NCBI GenBank assembly: GCA_944326355.1
Contig: CALVDO010000020.1
Location: forward strand, 1 to 41,409
Length of the DNA stretch: 41,409 nucleotides
Reading direction: 5' to 3'
Source of the DNA: an uncultured Bacteroidales bacterium
Lineage (GTDB): Bacteria; Bacteroidota; Bacteroidia; Bacteroidales; UBA932
Shown here one piece after another: positions 25,698 through 34,460 of this stretch. Numbering within the stretch: the first letter of the stretch is position 1; every line of letters begins with the position of its first letter. The notes under the pieces are model-generated. The model saw only the letters and a program-made list of their open reading frames with translations, was not told where the DNA came from and ran no database searches. Position numbers and translations under genes: made by a program.

Positions 25698-26645
25698 ATG
25701 AAGATTATAGGAACGGGAAGCGCAATTCCCAAAAAGATTGTGACGAATGACATGTTGTCTGAATTTCTTGACACGAGCGACGCATGGATATATCCGAGGA
25801 CAGGCATCAAGCACAGACACGTCATATCTGATGAGAAACTAGAGGATCTGGCGGAGGAAGCCGCCCGCAAGGCTCTGGACAATGCCGGGATGAAGGCAGA
25901 GGAGCTGGATTTCATAATCTGCTCCAATGTGGTGAACGAATATGTGACCCCGTCCCTGAGCTGCATCATCCAGGGAGCGATCGGAGCGACATGCCCGTGT
26001 CTGGACATAAACTGCGCCTGCGCCGGATTCATGTACGCTCTTGACATAGCGGAATCCTTCTACAAGGCCGGAAGAGTGAAGAACGTGCTGATAGTCTGCG
26101 CTGAAGAGCCGACAAGGATGACGAGCTGGAAGGACAGGAACGTCTGCGTCCTCTTCGGAGACGGAGCCGGAGCCGCAGTGCTCTCTGAAGGCGACAACAT
26201 CAAGGGAATCAAGCTTTCGGCCGCAAGCGCCACCGACAAGCTCTACCAGATAAGGACTCTCGAGCCGACTCCGTACATAACCAAGGAGGAGCATGACGTG
26301 TCGCTCCAGATGAAGGGACAGGACGTGTTCAAATTTGCAGTCAAGGCTTCGAGCGGCGACATCAAATACCTGCTCGACAAGCTCGGAATGAAGCCGGACG
26401 ACGTGGATCACTATCTTCTCCATCAGGCGAACATACGTATCCTCCGTTCGATCATGGACTTCCTCGATCAGCCGGAGTCCAAGTTCCCGACCAATGTGGA
26501 GACTCACGGGAACTCGTCTTCAGCAAGCTGCCCGATCCTGCTCGACGAATGCAACAGGAACGGCCTGCTCAAGCGGGGCGAGACCATTGCATTCAGCGCA
26601 TTCGGTGCCGGATTCATCTCGGGGGCGGCCATAATGGAGTGGTGA
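25698..26645 (+). CDS. fabH: 3-oxoacyl-ACP synthase III
   Basis: A 315-residue condensing enzyme that joins acetyl- or branched acyl-CoA to malonyl-ACP, the first step of type II fatty-acid synthesis. The triad is present: Cys108 in DINCACAGF, His242 in LLHQANIRI and Asn272 in ETHGNSSSAS. The usual IGTGSAIPKKIVTN start and GDGAGAAVL motif are also visible. The active-site stretch has a second Cys (Cys106) where Ala is common. It is first in the fabH-fabK-fabF-fabZ cluster, with a 52-base leader. Some FabH-like proteins serve other pathways, but the context argues for fatty acids. Confidence 0.93.
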   Translation: MKIIGTGSAIPKKIVTNDMLSEFLDTSDAWIYPRTGIKHRHVISDEKLEDLAEEAARKALDNAGMKAEELDFIICSNVVNEYVTPSLSCIIQGAIGATCPCLDINCACAGFMYALDIAESFYKAGRVKNVLIVCAEEPTRMTSWKDRNVCVLFGDGAGAAVLSEGDNIKGIKLSAASATDKLYQIRTLEPTPYITKEEHDVSLQMKGQDVFKFAVKASSGDIKYLLDKLGMKPDDVDHYLLHQANIRILRSIMDFLDQPESKFPTNVETHGNSSSASCPILLDECNRNGLLKRGETIAFSAFGAGFISGAAIMEW

Positions 26646-26742
26646 CGCGCTGACGCGCGGCCCATCACGGCCCGCACGCCGGCCACACACGGAAAAATGC
26701 AAGACAAATCAAAGCAGCACGACAAACTTAAAGCAAAAGAAC

Positions 26743-27687
26743 ATGATAAAAAGTAGAATCTGCGAAATACTTGGTATAGAATATCCTGTATTTCAGGGCG
26801 GCATGGCATGGGTTGCCGATGCCTCTCTTGCCGCCGCCGTATCAGAGGCAGGCGGACTTGGTCTCATCTCCTCGATCAACGCCGGAACGGAGGCAGTCAG
26901 GAACGAGATCAGGAAATGCAGAGAACTCACGAATAAACCGTTCGGAGTCAACATAATGCTTCAGGCTCCGAATGCAGGGGAGATAGCGTCGATGGTGGTT
27001 GAAGAAGGAGTAAAGATCCTCACCACCGGAGCCGGCTCTCCCGCCCAGTACATGGATATGTGGAAAGAGGCCGGCATCAAGGTCATTCCGGTGGTGGCTT
27101 CGGTGGCTCTCGCCCTGAAGATGCAGGCAATAGGGGCCACTGCCGTAGTAGCAGAGGGAGCGGAATCGGGCGGACATGTCGGTGAGCTCCACACTATGGC
27201 TCTCATACCTCAGGTTGTCGATGCCCTCGACATTCCGGTTGTGGCCGCAGGCGGAATCTGCGACGGAAGAGGTGTCGCCGCAGCCTTCATGCTCGGTGCA
27301 GATGCAGTGCAGGTAGGTACGCGCTTCCTCTCTGCAGAGGAGTGCACCGCTCACCAGAACTACAAGGACAAGATCCTGAAGGCAACGGACATCTCCACAA
27401 TAGTTACAGGCAAGACCCTCGGACATCCGGTCCGTTCGCTCAAGACGCCGTTCTCCAAGACTTTCGCCAAGATGGAGGCAGATCCGAACGTGAAGCCGGA
27501 GGAGATCCTGTCGTTCGGCACGGGAGCTCTGCGCAAGGCCGTCAAGGAAGGCGACCCGAACGGAAGCTACATGGCAGGAGAATGTGCAGGAATGGTCAAG
27601 AAGATAGAGCCTGCGAAAGCCATTGTTGAAGACCTCGTCAAGGGAGCAGAGAAACTGCTTGCCGGTGCTCCGGGTCTTCTCGCATGA
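26743..27687 (+). CDS. fabK: Enoyl-ACP reductase II (FMN-dependent)
   Basis: A 314-residue TIM-barrel flavoprotein of the nitronate monooxygenase/FabK family. It starts ICEILGIEYPVFQGGMAWVA and carries GVNIMLQAP, the FabK-type EGAESGGHVGE with His145, VVAAGGICDGRGVAAAF and DAVQVGTRFL (FMN phosphate site). The fab context supports the last reductive step of fatty-acid elongation over nitronate oxidation. FabK enzymes are insensitive to triclosan. It lies 97 bases after fabH; that gap begins with an 8-bp tandem duplication (TGACGCGC) that includes the fabH stop, and I see no promoter in it. Confidence 0.9.
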   Translation: MIKSRICEILGIEYPVFQGGMAWVADASLAAAVSEAGGLGLISSINAGTEAVRNEIRKCRELTNKPFGVNIMLQAPNAGEIASMVVEEGVKILTTGAGSPAQYMDMWKEAGIKVIPVVASVALALKMQAIGATAVVAEGAESGGHVGELHTMALIPQVVDALDIPVVAAGGICDGRGVAAAFMLGADAVQVGTRFLSAEECTAHQNYKDKILKATDISTIVTGKTLGHPVRSLKTPFSKTFAKMEADPNVKPEEILSFGTGALRKAVKEGDPNGSYMAGECAGMVKKIEPAKAIVEDLVKGAEKLLAGAPGLLA

Positions 27688-27722
27688 ATCGACACACCCA
27701 CAAATCATCAATAAAGACGAAT

Positions 27723-28976
27723 ATGAACAGAAGAGTTGTAATAACAGGAATGGGCGCAATAACGCCTGTCGGAAACAGTGTGAACGAGCTATGGCAAAAT
27801 CTCATCAGCGGAGTTTGCGGCATCGGCTTCATCACCGAGTTTCCGACTGACGACCTTCCGGCAAAAGTGGCCGGAGAAGTAAAGAACTTCAAGCCTGCCG
27901 ACTACGGCATTGAACCTGCATTCGCAAGGAAACAGGACAAATTCTCCGTGTTCGCCGTGGCTGCCGCCAACGAAGCCATCAGCCAGTCAGGTCTTAAGGC
28001 CTCCGACGGAGAGGACGGCAACATCGATCCGATGAGATTCGGAGTATATGTAGGCTCCGGAATCGGAGGATTCAGCACTCAGTACAAGGAGAGCGAGAAG
28101 ATGATAAAGGACGGGGCAAAATGGATCTCGCCGCTCTTCATCCCTACCATGATAGCCAATATGGCTGCCGGCAACATCGCAATCCGCCACAACCTCTGCG
28201 GACCGTGCGTGCCAGTGGTCACCGCCTGTGCCACTTCCACTCACACAATCGGAGAAGCCTACAGGGCCATCAAGCACGGCTATGCTGACGCCATAATCGC
28301 CGGAGGCTCTGAAGCCGCCACGATTCCGCTCGGAATCGCCGGATTCGCCAATGCCAAGGCTCTCTCAAGATCAGAAGATCCGCAGTATGCCTCCCTTCCG
28401 TTCAACGCCAACAGAGGCGGCTTCGTGATGGGAGAAGGAGCGGCAATGCTCGTGCTTGAGGAATATGAGCACGCGAAGGCACGCGGAGCGAAGATAATAG
28501 CTGAAGTATGCGGCTACGGAAACACTTGCGACGCATACCACATGACTGCTCCGAGGACGGACTGTCTGACCCAGACAGCCGCAGTGAAGATGGCTCTCGA
28601 AGAGGCCGGATACAATTCTTCGGACGTGCTCCACATCAATGCGCACGGCACCGGGACTGCTCTCAACGACTCTCTTGAGACCAAGACGTTCAAGATGGCT
28701 CTCGGAGATGACGCCTACAAGGCGCACATCTGTTCGACCAAGTCAATGACAGGCCACATGCTCGGAGCGACTGGAGCGGTCGAGGCAATCGCCGCAGTTC
28801 TCGCCCTCACCAACGGCATCGTGCCGCCGACAATCCATCTCGACACGCCTGACCCTGAATGCGACCTCAACTACACTCCGAACAAGGCTGAGAAGGTCGA
28901 CATCACCATCGCCATCTCCGACTCACTCGGATTCGGAGGGCACAATGGCTGCGTGGCTTTCAGAAAGGTGGAGTAA
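27723..28976 (+). CDS. fabF: 3-oxoacyl-ACP synthase II
   Basis: A 417-residue elongating condensing enzyme. Cys169 is in VVTACATSTH, the two histidines are in INAHGTGT (His308) and TKSMTGHMLGATG (His345), and GFGGHN lies near the end. I start at the ATG 27723, giving MNRRVVITGMGAITPVGN, the family's standard N-terminus. An ATG at 27684 overlaps the fabK stop as ATGA and would add 13 polar residues, which family members lack. It is third in the fab cluster. Confidence 0.94.
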   Translation: MNRRVVITGMGAITPVGNSVNELWQNLISGVCGIGFITEFPTDDLPAKVAGEVKNFKPADYGIEPAFARKQDKFSVFAVAAANEAISQSGLKASDGEDGNIDPMRFGVYVGSGIGGFSTQYKESEKMIKDGAKWISPLFIPTMIANMAAGNIAIRHNLCGPCVPVVTACATSTHTIGEAYRAIKHGYADAIIAGGSEAATIPLGIAGFANAKALSRSEDPQYASLPFNANRGGFVMGEGAAMLVLEEYEHAKARGAKIIAEVCGYGNTCDAYHMTAPRTDCLTQTAAVKMALEEAGYNSSDVLHINAHGTGTALNDSLETKTFKMALGDDAYKAHICSTKSMTGHMLGATGAVEAIAAVLALTNGIVPPTIHLDTPDPECDLNYTPNKAEKVDITIAISDSLGFGGHNGCVAFRKVE

Positions 28977-29020
28977 GACGGAGAACATGAACTGAAACCT
29001 GATCCTAAAAACAACAGAAG

Positions 29021-29452
29021 ATGAATAGAGAAGAACTTAAAGAATACCTGCCGCACCGTGAACCGATGCTCCTTGTCGACGAGATTGATATCGACTCCGA
29101 TGGTGTCGCTCATGCCAAGTACAGGATCAGAGAAGATGAATTCTTCTGCAGAGGACACTTCCCTGGCAACCCTATCGTTCCTGGAGTCATCCAATGCGAG
29201 ATCATGGCTCAGAGCTGTGCCCTTCTTGTCAAAGACGAGCTCAAGGGACGCACGACGCTATACAGCGGCATTGACAATGTCCGTTTCAAGAATATCGTCC
29301 GTCCGGGAGACGTATGTGAGATAACGGCAAAGCTCACCGGCAAGAGAGGAATGATATTCTTCACAGAGGCGTCACTTAAAGTGGACGGGAAACTCTGCTG
29401 CAAAGGAAATCTGTCTTTCGCTCTTGTCGACGGCAGGAACGGAGACGAATAA
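29021..29452 (+). CDS. fabZ: 3-hydroxyacyl-ACP dehydratase
   Basis: A 143-residue hotdog-fold enzyme that dehydrates 3-hydroxyacyl-ACP. PHREPMLLVDEI opens the fold, with catalytic His46 in GHFPGNPIVPGV and Glu60 in QCEIMAQ. It is a free-standing FabZ, while many Bacteroidota carry an LpxC-FabZ fusion for lipid A, so this copy is probably for membrane fatty acids. It is last in the cluster and followed by a strong terminator. No fabG, fabD or acpP is in the cluster. Confidence 0.92.
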   Translation: MNREELKEYLPHREPMLLVDEIDIDSDGVAHAKYRIREDEFFCRGHFPGNPIVPGVIQCEIMAQSCALLVKDELKGRTTLYSGIDNVRFKNIVRPGDVCEITAKLTGKRGMIFFTEASLKVDGKLCCKGNLSFALVDGRNGDE

Positions 29453-29478
29453 GATCTACTGCCAACCCAAAAATGGAA

Positions 29479-29507
29479 AACCTGCAGAAATTTCTGCAGG
29501 TTTTTTT
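29479..29507. terminator. Terminator after fabZ, perhaps bidirectional
   Basis: A perfect 24-base palindrome (AACCTGCAGAAA with TTTCTGCAGGTT) is followed on the plus strand by a T tract to 29507. On the minus strand it is followed by TTTTCCATTTTTGG, so it could also end the convergent thioesterase transcript. Confidence 0.85.
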
Positions 29508-29527
29508 GCATTTGTCAGATCAGGAAA

Positions 29528-30016
29528 CTACTGCTGCTCAACATCTTCCACCTCACATCCCCTGAAGTAGAAGTCGGAGGCTGATTTTTCCTTGCTGAAG
29601 CAGTAATATGTCATCTCGGCTTCAGAACATATTTCCCCGCCATAGATTATCCTTGCCTCTATCACGGCGAAGTTGCGCTTCATCTCCTTAATGCTTCCCC
29701 TTACCTCGAGAGTTATCCCCTCGCCAGTCGGAACCGGCTTACGGTATTTCATGTCAAGCCTGATAGTCATGCCGGCGCACTGTAGTTTTCTCGCCATTAT
29801 CCAGGCGGCGATCTCATCCATCAGAGTGGCCTGAATGCCGCCGTGCAGGGTATGAAGCCATCCCTGATAGTCATCAGAGGAATTCCAGAATGACACTAAT
29901 TCATCCCCGTCCTCATAAAACTCCATCTTGAGTCCCAACCTGTTTGTCGGAGCACACCCGAAACAGTTGTAGCCGTCTTTGACAAGATCAAGCCACGGAT
30001 TGATTACCTTCTTCAT
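29528..30016 (-). CDS. Hotdog-fold thioesterase, PaaI-like
   Basis: A 162-residue protein with the 4HBT core: YNCFGCAPTNRLGLKMEF near the start, then YQGWLHTLHGGIQATLMDEIAAWI, whose HGG and DE lie in the catalytic loop and helix, then MKYRKPVPTGEGITLEVRGSI. Family members cleave acyl-CoA or acyl-ACP; the substrate is unknown. I chose the ATG at 30014-30016 (MKKVINPWLDLV), the usual beginning. A longer form from 30088 would overlap the queF stop as ATGA and add 24 residues with no family match. It is last in the queuosine gene run. Confidence 0.82.
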   Translation of the reverse strand: MKKVINPWLDLVKDGYNCFGCAPTNRLGLKMEFYEDGDELVSFWNSSDDYQGWLHTLHGGIQATLMDEIAAWIMARKLQCAGMTIRLDMKYRKPVPTGEGITLEVRGSIKEMKRNFAVIEARIIYGGEICSEAEMTYYCFSKEKSASDFYFRGCEVEDVEQQ

Positions 30017-30084
30017 AATAAAATAATTATCGTCAATCAGGATGCGCACTGCCAAGCTGACGCCATGCTGCAGGACGGCATCAG

Positions 30085-30543
30085 TCATTCATGATCGGCC
30101 ATGCGCCTCTCGGCAAGTGCCTCATATTTCGTGCCCGGACGACCATAATTTGCATACGGCCAGATGGAAATGCCTCCCCTCGGGGTGAATATTCCTGTGA
30201 CTTCGATATACTTCGGATCCATCAGCCGGATAAGGTCCTTCATTATGGTGTTGACGCAGTCCTCGTGGAAATCCCCGTGGTTACGGAAGCTGAAGAGATA
30301 GAGCTTGAGACTCTTGCTCTCCACCATCCTGACATCCGGAATATAGCTTATCCTTATTTCAGCGAAATCAGGCTGACCGGTGATCGGACAGAGACTCGTA
30401 AACTCTGGACAGTTGAATCTAACCCAGTAGTCGTTGTCACGATGTCTGTTCTCGAAAGTCTCAAGCACCTCTGGCGCATAGTCGGCCCTGTATTCCGTCT
30501 TTTTTCCGAGGGACTTCAGTCCCTCCGTCTCTCTTTCTTTCAT
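30085..30543 (-). CDS. queF: NADPH-dependent preQ0 reductase
   Basis: A 152-residue unimodular QueF that reduces 7-cyano-7-deazaguanine (preQ0) to preQ1. Catalytic Cys52 and Asp59 are in [12 protein letters not shown]. The QueF signature [21 protein letters not shown] (75 onward) follows, and the C-terminus includes [19 protein letters not shown]. Short length marks the type I (B. subtilis) form. Its start overlaps the queC stop (ATGA), so the two are coupled. Confidence 0.95.
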   Translation of the reverse strand: MKERETEGLKSLGKKTEYRADYAPEVLETFENRHRDNDYWVRFNCPEFTSLCPITGQPDFAEIRISYIPDVRMVESKSLKLYLFSFRNHGDFHEDCVNTIMKDLIRLMDPKYIEVTGIFTPRGGISIWPYANYGRPGTKYEALAERRMADHE

Positions 30544-31226
30544 TGTTCCTCCCTTTTTGACCCTTTAACACTCTCCTGATATTTTTCAAGGCCCGCGCGT
30601 CTGAGAGTACATGCCGGACAATGGCCGCAGCCGTCGCCGGGAATGCCGTTGTAGCAGGTGAGAGTCTCGTTCCTGATGATATCCAGAACGCCGAGCTCAT
30701 CTGCCAGCGCCCACGTCCCAGCCTTGTCCAGCCACATCAGAGGAGCGTGTATTACGAACTGTTCCTCCATTGCGAGATTGAGAGTCACGTTCATCGACTT
30801 TATGAAGGTGTCACGACAGTCCGGATAACCGCTGTAGTCCGTCTGAGAGACCCCGGTGATGATATGTCTGATGCCGAGCTCCCGAGCATAGACCGCCGCA
30901 GCCCCGAGAAAAAACATATTTCTGCCTGGAACGAAAGTGTTTGGAAAAGTGTCGGCCGGCTTCACGCTGTCCATCTCCACAGCCGTGTCGGTCAGCGAAC
31001 TCGTGCCGATGCCGCTTATGAACGAGAGATCGACGAGATGGAAATCAACTCCTGCCTTCTCTGCAAGAGCTCTGGCGACGGACACCTCTTTATGGTGTCT
31101 CTGTCCATAGGAAAAAGTGACGGTATGTACTTCGTCAAAATTTCTGAGAGCCCAAAACAGGCAGGTGGACGAATCCTGCCCGCCGCTGAAGACGACAAGC
31201 GCCTTCCCTCCTTTTGTCGCATTCAT
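30540..31226 (-). CDS. queC: 7-cyano-7-deazaguanine synthase
   Basis: A 228-residue ATP-dependent enzyme that turns carboxy-deazaguanine into preQ0. The PP-loop SGGQDS is at 14-19. The zinc site near the C-terminus uses Cys191, Cys200, Cys203 and Cys206 in a [16 protein letters not shown] arrangement. It is followed directly by queF and preceded by the precursor transporter. The earlier-pathway genes queD and queE are not in this window. Confidence 0.95.
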   Translation of the reverse strand: MNATKGGKALVVFSGGQDSSTCLFWALRNFDEVHTVTFSYGQRHHKEVSVARALAEKAGVDFHLVDLSFISGIGTSSLTDTAVEMDSVKPADTFPNTFVPGRNMFFLGAAAVYARELGIRHIITGVSQTDYSGYPDCRDTFIKSMNVTLNLAMEEQFVIHAPLMWLDKAGTWALADELGVLDIIRNETLTCYNGIPGDGCGHCPACTLRRAGLEKYQESVKGSKREEQ

Positions 31227-31289
31227 ATCAGATTCTTATTATTTATGTTCATTTGATGAGACAGCCATTGCACTTCAATGACAGAGATG

Positions 31290-32039
31290 TCATATATCCT
31301 TAATTCTGAACGGATTGTACGAAATTCCCGAATCAAAGGCGTCACAGCCCTCGTATTTTTTCACCGCTCTGACGACAATGTTGGTGACCGGAAGTATGAC
31401 CACCTCGTATGCCGTCTTGAGAACTATCTGCAGAATCATGAGTCTGAGCATGTTCTCAAAGCCTATGCCCCAGAAGGCTATCGGAAAGAATATCAGGGAG
31501 TCCACCGTCTCGCCGCATACGGACGAGACCACTGCACGCAGAGAAAAGCGCCTGCCTCCCGAAGCCACCTTCATGCGGCTCATCACATAGGCATTGACGG
31601 TCGAGCCCGAGATGAAGGCGAGGAGAGATGCCAGAGTCACACGGGGAGCGAGGGCAAATATATAGTCGAAATGCTCGCCACCGTCCCAGAATGGGGCGGC
31701 CGGAAGCAGCCGGACGATCTGAGCCATGGCCACGACAAAGAAATTCATGGCGAAGCCGGTCCAGATGACGAGTCTCGCCTTCCTGTAGCCCCAGACCTCC
31801 ACTATACAGTCATTGAGGACGTATGAGACAGGGAAGATGAGGACGCCGCCGGTGAGAGCCAGCGGACCGGCCTCGAATACCTTTGTCTCAAAAAGATTGG
31901 AAGTGATCAGGCACACGTTGAACACGATGGCCATGAGCACGAATGGCACGGAGAGCATGGTCCTCTGCCCGAGGCCTCCGGCATTCCCGTTCCGACAGGT
32001 CTGAAGTCCATCGGAACGGTCATTGGAATGATTCTGCAT
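31290..32039 (-). CDS. Queuosine precursor transporter, YhhQ/VUT family
   Basis: A 249-residue inner-membrane protein with about six hydrophobic segments, starting at SVPFVLMAIVFNVCLITSNL. The family features include GGVLIFPVSYVLNDCIVEVWGYRKAR and ISGSTVNAYVMSRMK. VUT/YhhQ proteins take up preQ0 or preQ1. The next genes, queC and queF, support this. I start at ATG 32037-32039; an upstream in-frame extension would run through the structured leader. The leader can form a preQ1-like pseudoknot. The stop codon lies in a small hairpin (31278-31293). Confidence 0.88.
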   Translation of the reverse strand: MQNHSNDRSDGLQTCRNGNAGGLGQRTMLSVPFVLMAIVFNVCLITSNLFETKVFEAGPLALTGGVLIFPVSYVLNDCIVEVWGYRKARLVIWTGFAMNFFVVAMAQIVRLLPAAPFWDGGEHFDYIFALAPRVTLASLLAFISGSTVNAYVMSRMKVASGGRRFSLRAVVSSVCGETVDSLIFFPIAFWGIGFENMLRLMILQIVLKTAYEVVILPVTNIVVRAVKKYEGCDAFDSGISYNPFRIKDI

Positions 32040-32042
32040 TTT

Positions 32043-32072
32043 CTTGTTTTTTAAGTGGTTACCAAGCACACT
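32043..32072 (-). promoter_or_regulatory. Possible preQ1-I-like riboswitch pseudoknot
   Basis: On the minus strand the order is AGTG, TG, CTTG, GTAAC, CACT, TAAAAAA, CAAG, then AAA and the ATG of the transporter. AGTG pairs with CACT, and CTTG with CAAG, forming an H-type pseudoknot with an A-rich third loop. That is the topology of preQ1-I aptamers. The conserved loop-1 TTC and the ligand-pairing C after stem 2 are not evident, so the identity is uncertain. The second stem is three bases from the start codon. Confidence 0.35.
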
Positions 32073-32107
32073 GATGCCGTACGGGCGCAAAAGATGCCCG
32101 CCGGAGA

Positions 32108-33193
32108 CTATTCCGCAGCCTTCAGGCGTTCCGCGTTTTCCGCGATCTGAAGCTGGTCAAGCACCTCCTGTATGTCTCCGTCCATGAAGACCGGAAGGTT
32201 ATACATGGTATAATTTATCCTGTGATCCGTGACGCGGGACTGCGGGTAGTTGTACGTACGGATCTTTGCCGAACGGTCTCCCGTGGACACCATCGTCTTT
32301 CTCTTGGCCGAAATCTCGTTGAGATACTTCTCGTACTCCATATTGTACAGTCTCGTGCGGAGCTCGGCAAGAGCCTTGTCAAAATTCTTCAGCTGCGACT
32401 TCTCGTCCTGACACTGCACCACGATTCCGGACGGGATGTGAGTCAGGCGTATGGCCGAATATGTCGTGTTGACCGACTGTCCTCCAGGGCCTGAAGAACA
32501 GAAGGTGTCCTTGCGTATGTCATTCATGTTCAGCTCCACGTCAAACTCGTCCGCCTCAGGCAGAACGGCCACCGATGCGGCTGAGGTGTGCACCCTACCC
32601 TGCGTCTCCGTCTGTGGAACACGCTGCACGCGGTGCACTCCCGACTCGTATTTCAGCACGCCGTAGACGCCGTCTCCGGATACCTTGAAAACGATCTCCT
32701 TGAAGCCGCCGGCAGCCCCCTCGGACTGGCTGGTCACCTCAAGCTTCCATCCTCGGCGCTCAACATACTTGGAATACATACGGAAAAGGTCTCCCGCAAA
32801 TATCGCCGCTTCATCCCCCCCGGTGCCGCCACGGATCTCAACAATGGCATTCTTGGCGTCCTGCGGATCTGCCGGGATAAGGAGGAGCTTGATCTCCTGT
32901 TCCATCTCGGGAATCTTCGGCTCGATCATGGAAATTTCCTCCCGCGCCATCTCCTTCAGCTCCTCATCCTTCTCATTGGCGAGGATATCCTTGGCCGAGG
33001 CGTAGTCCTCCATCATCTTCTTGTACTCCTCCCCCGCCCTTATGATCGGAGACAGCTCCTTATATTCCTTGTTGAGCTGCACGTATTTCTTCATGTCCGA
33101 GATCACTTCCGGGTCAGAAAGCTGACTCTGAAGCGTCTCATATTTATCTCTCAGTCCGAGAACCTTGTCAAGTAACGTATTGTTGTCTGCCAT
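32108..33193 (-). CDS. prfA: Peptide chain release factor 1
   Basis: A 361-residue factor that ends translation at UAA and UAG. The GGQ motif is at 237-239 in [20 protein letters not shown]. The stop-codon reader P-x-T is in RVPQTET (193-195), which separates RF1 from RF2 (SPF). RGGTGGDEA is present, and domain 1 is helical at the N-terminus. The start is 30 bases after the GNAT-like gene, so it probably shares that transcript. The transporter gene begins 68 bases downstream. Confidence 0.96.
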   Translation of the reverse strand: MADNNTLLDKVLGLRDKYETLQSQLSDPEVISDMKKYVQLNKEYKELSPIIRAGEEYKKMMEDYASAKDILANEKDEELKEMAREEISMIEPKIPEMEQEIKLLLIPADPQDAKNAIVEIRGGTGGDEAAIFAGDLFRMYSKYVERRGWKLEVTSQSEGAAGGFKEIVFKVSGDGVYGVLKYESGVHRVQRVPQTETQGRVHTSAASVAVLPEADEFDVELNMNDIRKDTFCSSGPGGQSVNTTYSAIRLTHIPSGIVVQCQDEKSQLKNFDKALAELRTRLYNMEYEKYLNEISAKRKTMVSTGDRSAKIRTYNYPQSRVTDHRINYTMYNLPVFMDGDIQEVLDQLQIAENAERLKAAE

Positions 33194-33223
33194 TATAATA
33201 TAAGTATCATTCTGTTAAAAGCG

Positions 33224-34342
33224 TCAGATGGACTTCACGTAGCATCTGCGTCTCATGTAGAGCTCATGCTCATAGCGGTCCCACACGTTGACCGCGAGGT
33301 TTGTCTCAAGCTGCGGATTGGCAATCGCCCACTTTACCTCTGCCTCCTGATATTTGCGGGCCATGATGGTGTGATATACCGATGACACGCCGGTGTTCTG
33401 CCATTTCGGGGCCGCACCGTTCAGCATGAGGTCGATGGTGTCAAACTTCTTCATCGCACGGAGAAAATGTATCCAGCCGAACGGGAAGAGCGAGCCCTTC
33501 GCCTTCTGCAGAGCGCGGGAAATGCTCGGGAATGAGATGCCGAACGCGGCTATCTCCCTGTTCTCATCCAGAAGGAAGCAGCACAGTCTCTTGTCAAGGA
33601 ATCCGATCGTCTGGGCCGCCTCCTCCTCTATCTCCTCATCAGTGAACGGGATGAAGTTGTAGACATGGTCAGCGAAACTGTCGTTGTATATCCGGAAGAA
33701 CTCGCGCACAAGAGCCTTGTCATGCTTCAGCACGTCAATGTCGCCTACTGTAAGCCTGTATCTGTCCTTGAGCCTGTCGGCTATGGCCGCCATCTTGTCA
33801 GGAACGCCCTGGTCGGCCTTCATCTTGTACTGAAGCCAGTCGCACTCCTTCTCATAACCGAGGGCGGTGACCAGATCATTATAATACGGATAGTTGTAGA
33901 TGCAGTTGAAAGGCGCCAGATTTTCGAAGCCTTCGACAAGCATGCCCTGCTTGCCGAGAGTATTATAATAGAGAGGGCCGTGTATCTCGTTCATTCCCTG
34001 CTCTCGCGCCCAGTTCTCTGCCGTGCCGAGCAGCAGTCTCGCCACCTCGATGTCGTTGATGAGGTCAAACCAGCCGAAGCGTGCCCTCTTCTTGCCGTAG
34101 CGCTCATTATACCTCGGATTTATCATCCCGCAGATGCGTCCGACGACCTTCTTTCCGTCCATCGCGAGCCACATCACCCTCGTGCAATACTTGAGAGGAG
34201 CCGCCTTCGTCAGCGACTTCACCTGATCCGAATGCAGGGCCGGCACATACTGCGGACAGCCTTTGTAAAGCTTGTCAGGAAAAGTTATGAACTTCTTGAG
34301 ATCGCGCTTTGTCTTGACTTCAACTATTTTATAATCAGCCAT
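33224..34342 (-). CDS. GNAT-like N-acetyltransferase domain protein, function unknown
   Basis: A 372-residue cytoplasmic protein. The first half resembles a GNAT fold: VMWLAMDGKKVVGRICGMINPRYNERYG, then a helix at ARLLLGTAENWAREQGMNEIHGPL. The second half has FRIYNDSFADHVYNFIPFTDEEI and ends NLAVNVWDRYEHELYMRRRCYVKSI. Proteins of this kind are common in Bacteroidota and often left unnamed. I start at ATG 34340-34342 (MADYKIVEVKTKRDLKKFI). An upstream in-frame GAC-rich extension of 14 codons has no support. A -7 box lies 63 bases upstream. Confidence 0.75.
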   Translation of the reverse strand: MADYKIVEVKTKRDLKKFITFPDKLYKGCPQYVPALHSDQVKSLTKAAPLKYCTRVMWLAMDGKKVVGRICGMINPRYNERYGKKRARFGWFDLINDIEVARLLLGTAENWAREQGMNEIHGPLYYNTLGKQGMLVEGFENLAPFNCIYNYPYYNDLVTALGYEKECDWLQYKMKADQGVPDKMAAIADRLKDRYRLTVGDIDVLKHDKALVREFFRIYNDSFADHVYNFIPFTDEEIEEEAAQTIGFLDKRLCCFLLDENREIAAFGISFPSISRALQKAKGSLFPFGWIHFLRAMKKFDTIDLMLNGAAPKWQNTGVSSVYHTIMARKYQEAEVKWAIANPQLETNLAVNVWDRYEHELYMRRRCYVKSI

Positions 34343-34404
34343 TTCTCTAAAATTTTCCAGATATGTCAAAATGCGTCCTGACATAAAGGCCGGGACATGA
34401 CGTG

Positions 34405-34412
34405 CAAAAATA
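34405..34412 (-). promoter_or_regulatory. Putative -7 box upstream of the GNAT-like gene
   Basis: TATTTTTG on the minus strand, within the 118-base gap after tcdA. It could drive the GNAT-prfA-transporter-queC-queF-thioesterase run. No TTG is at the right spacing. Confidence 0.4.
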
Positions 34413-34460
34413 AGAAAAACGTTTCAATCAATGAAATGTCACGCCCGAAACATCTCCGCA

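Noticed and set aside
26643..26658. 8-bp tandem repeat TGACGCGC at the fabH stop
   Set aside because: Too short to interpret. It is probably a small local duplication, noted only within the fabK entry.
26842..27759. 305-codon minus-strand frame opposite fabK
   Set aside because: fabK is unambiguous. The opposing translation is Cys/His/Arg-rich with no recognisable family.
32075..32105. Hairpin CGGGC/GCCCG as a terminator after prfA
   Set aside because: The 5-bp stem has no T run, so it is not a convincing terminator.
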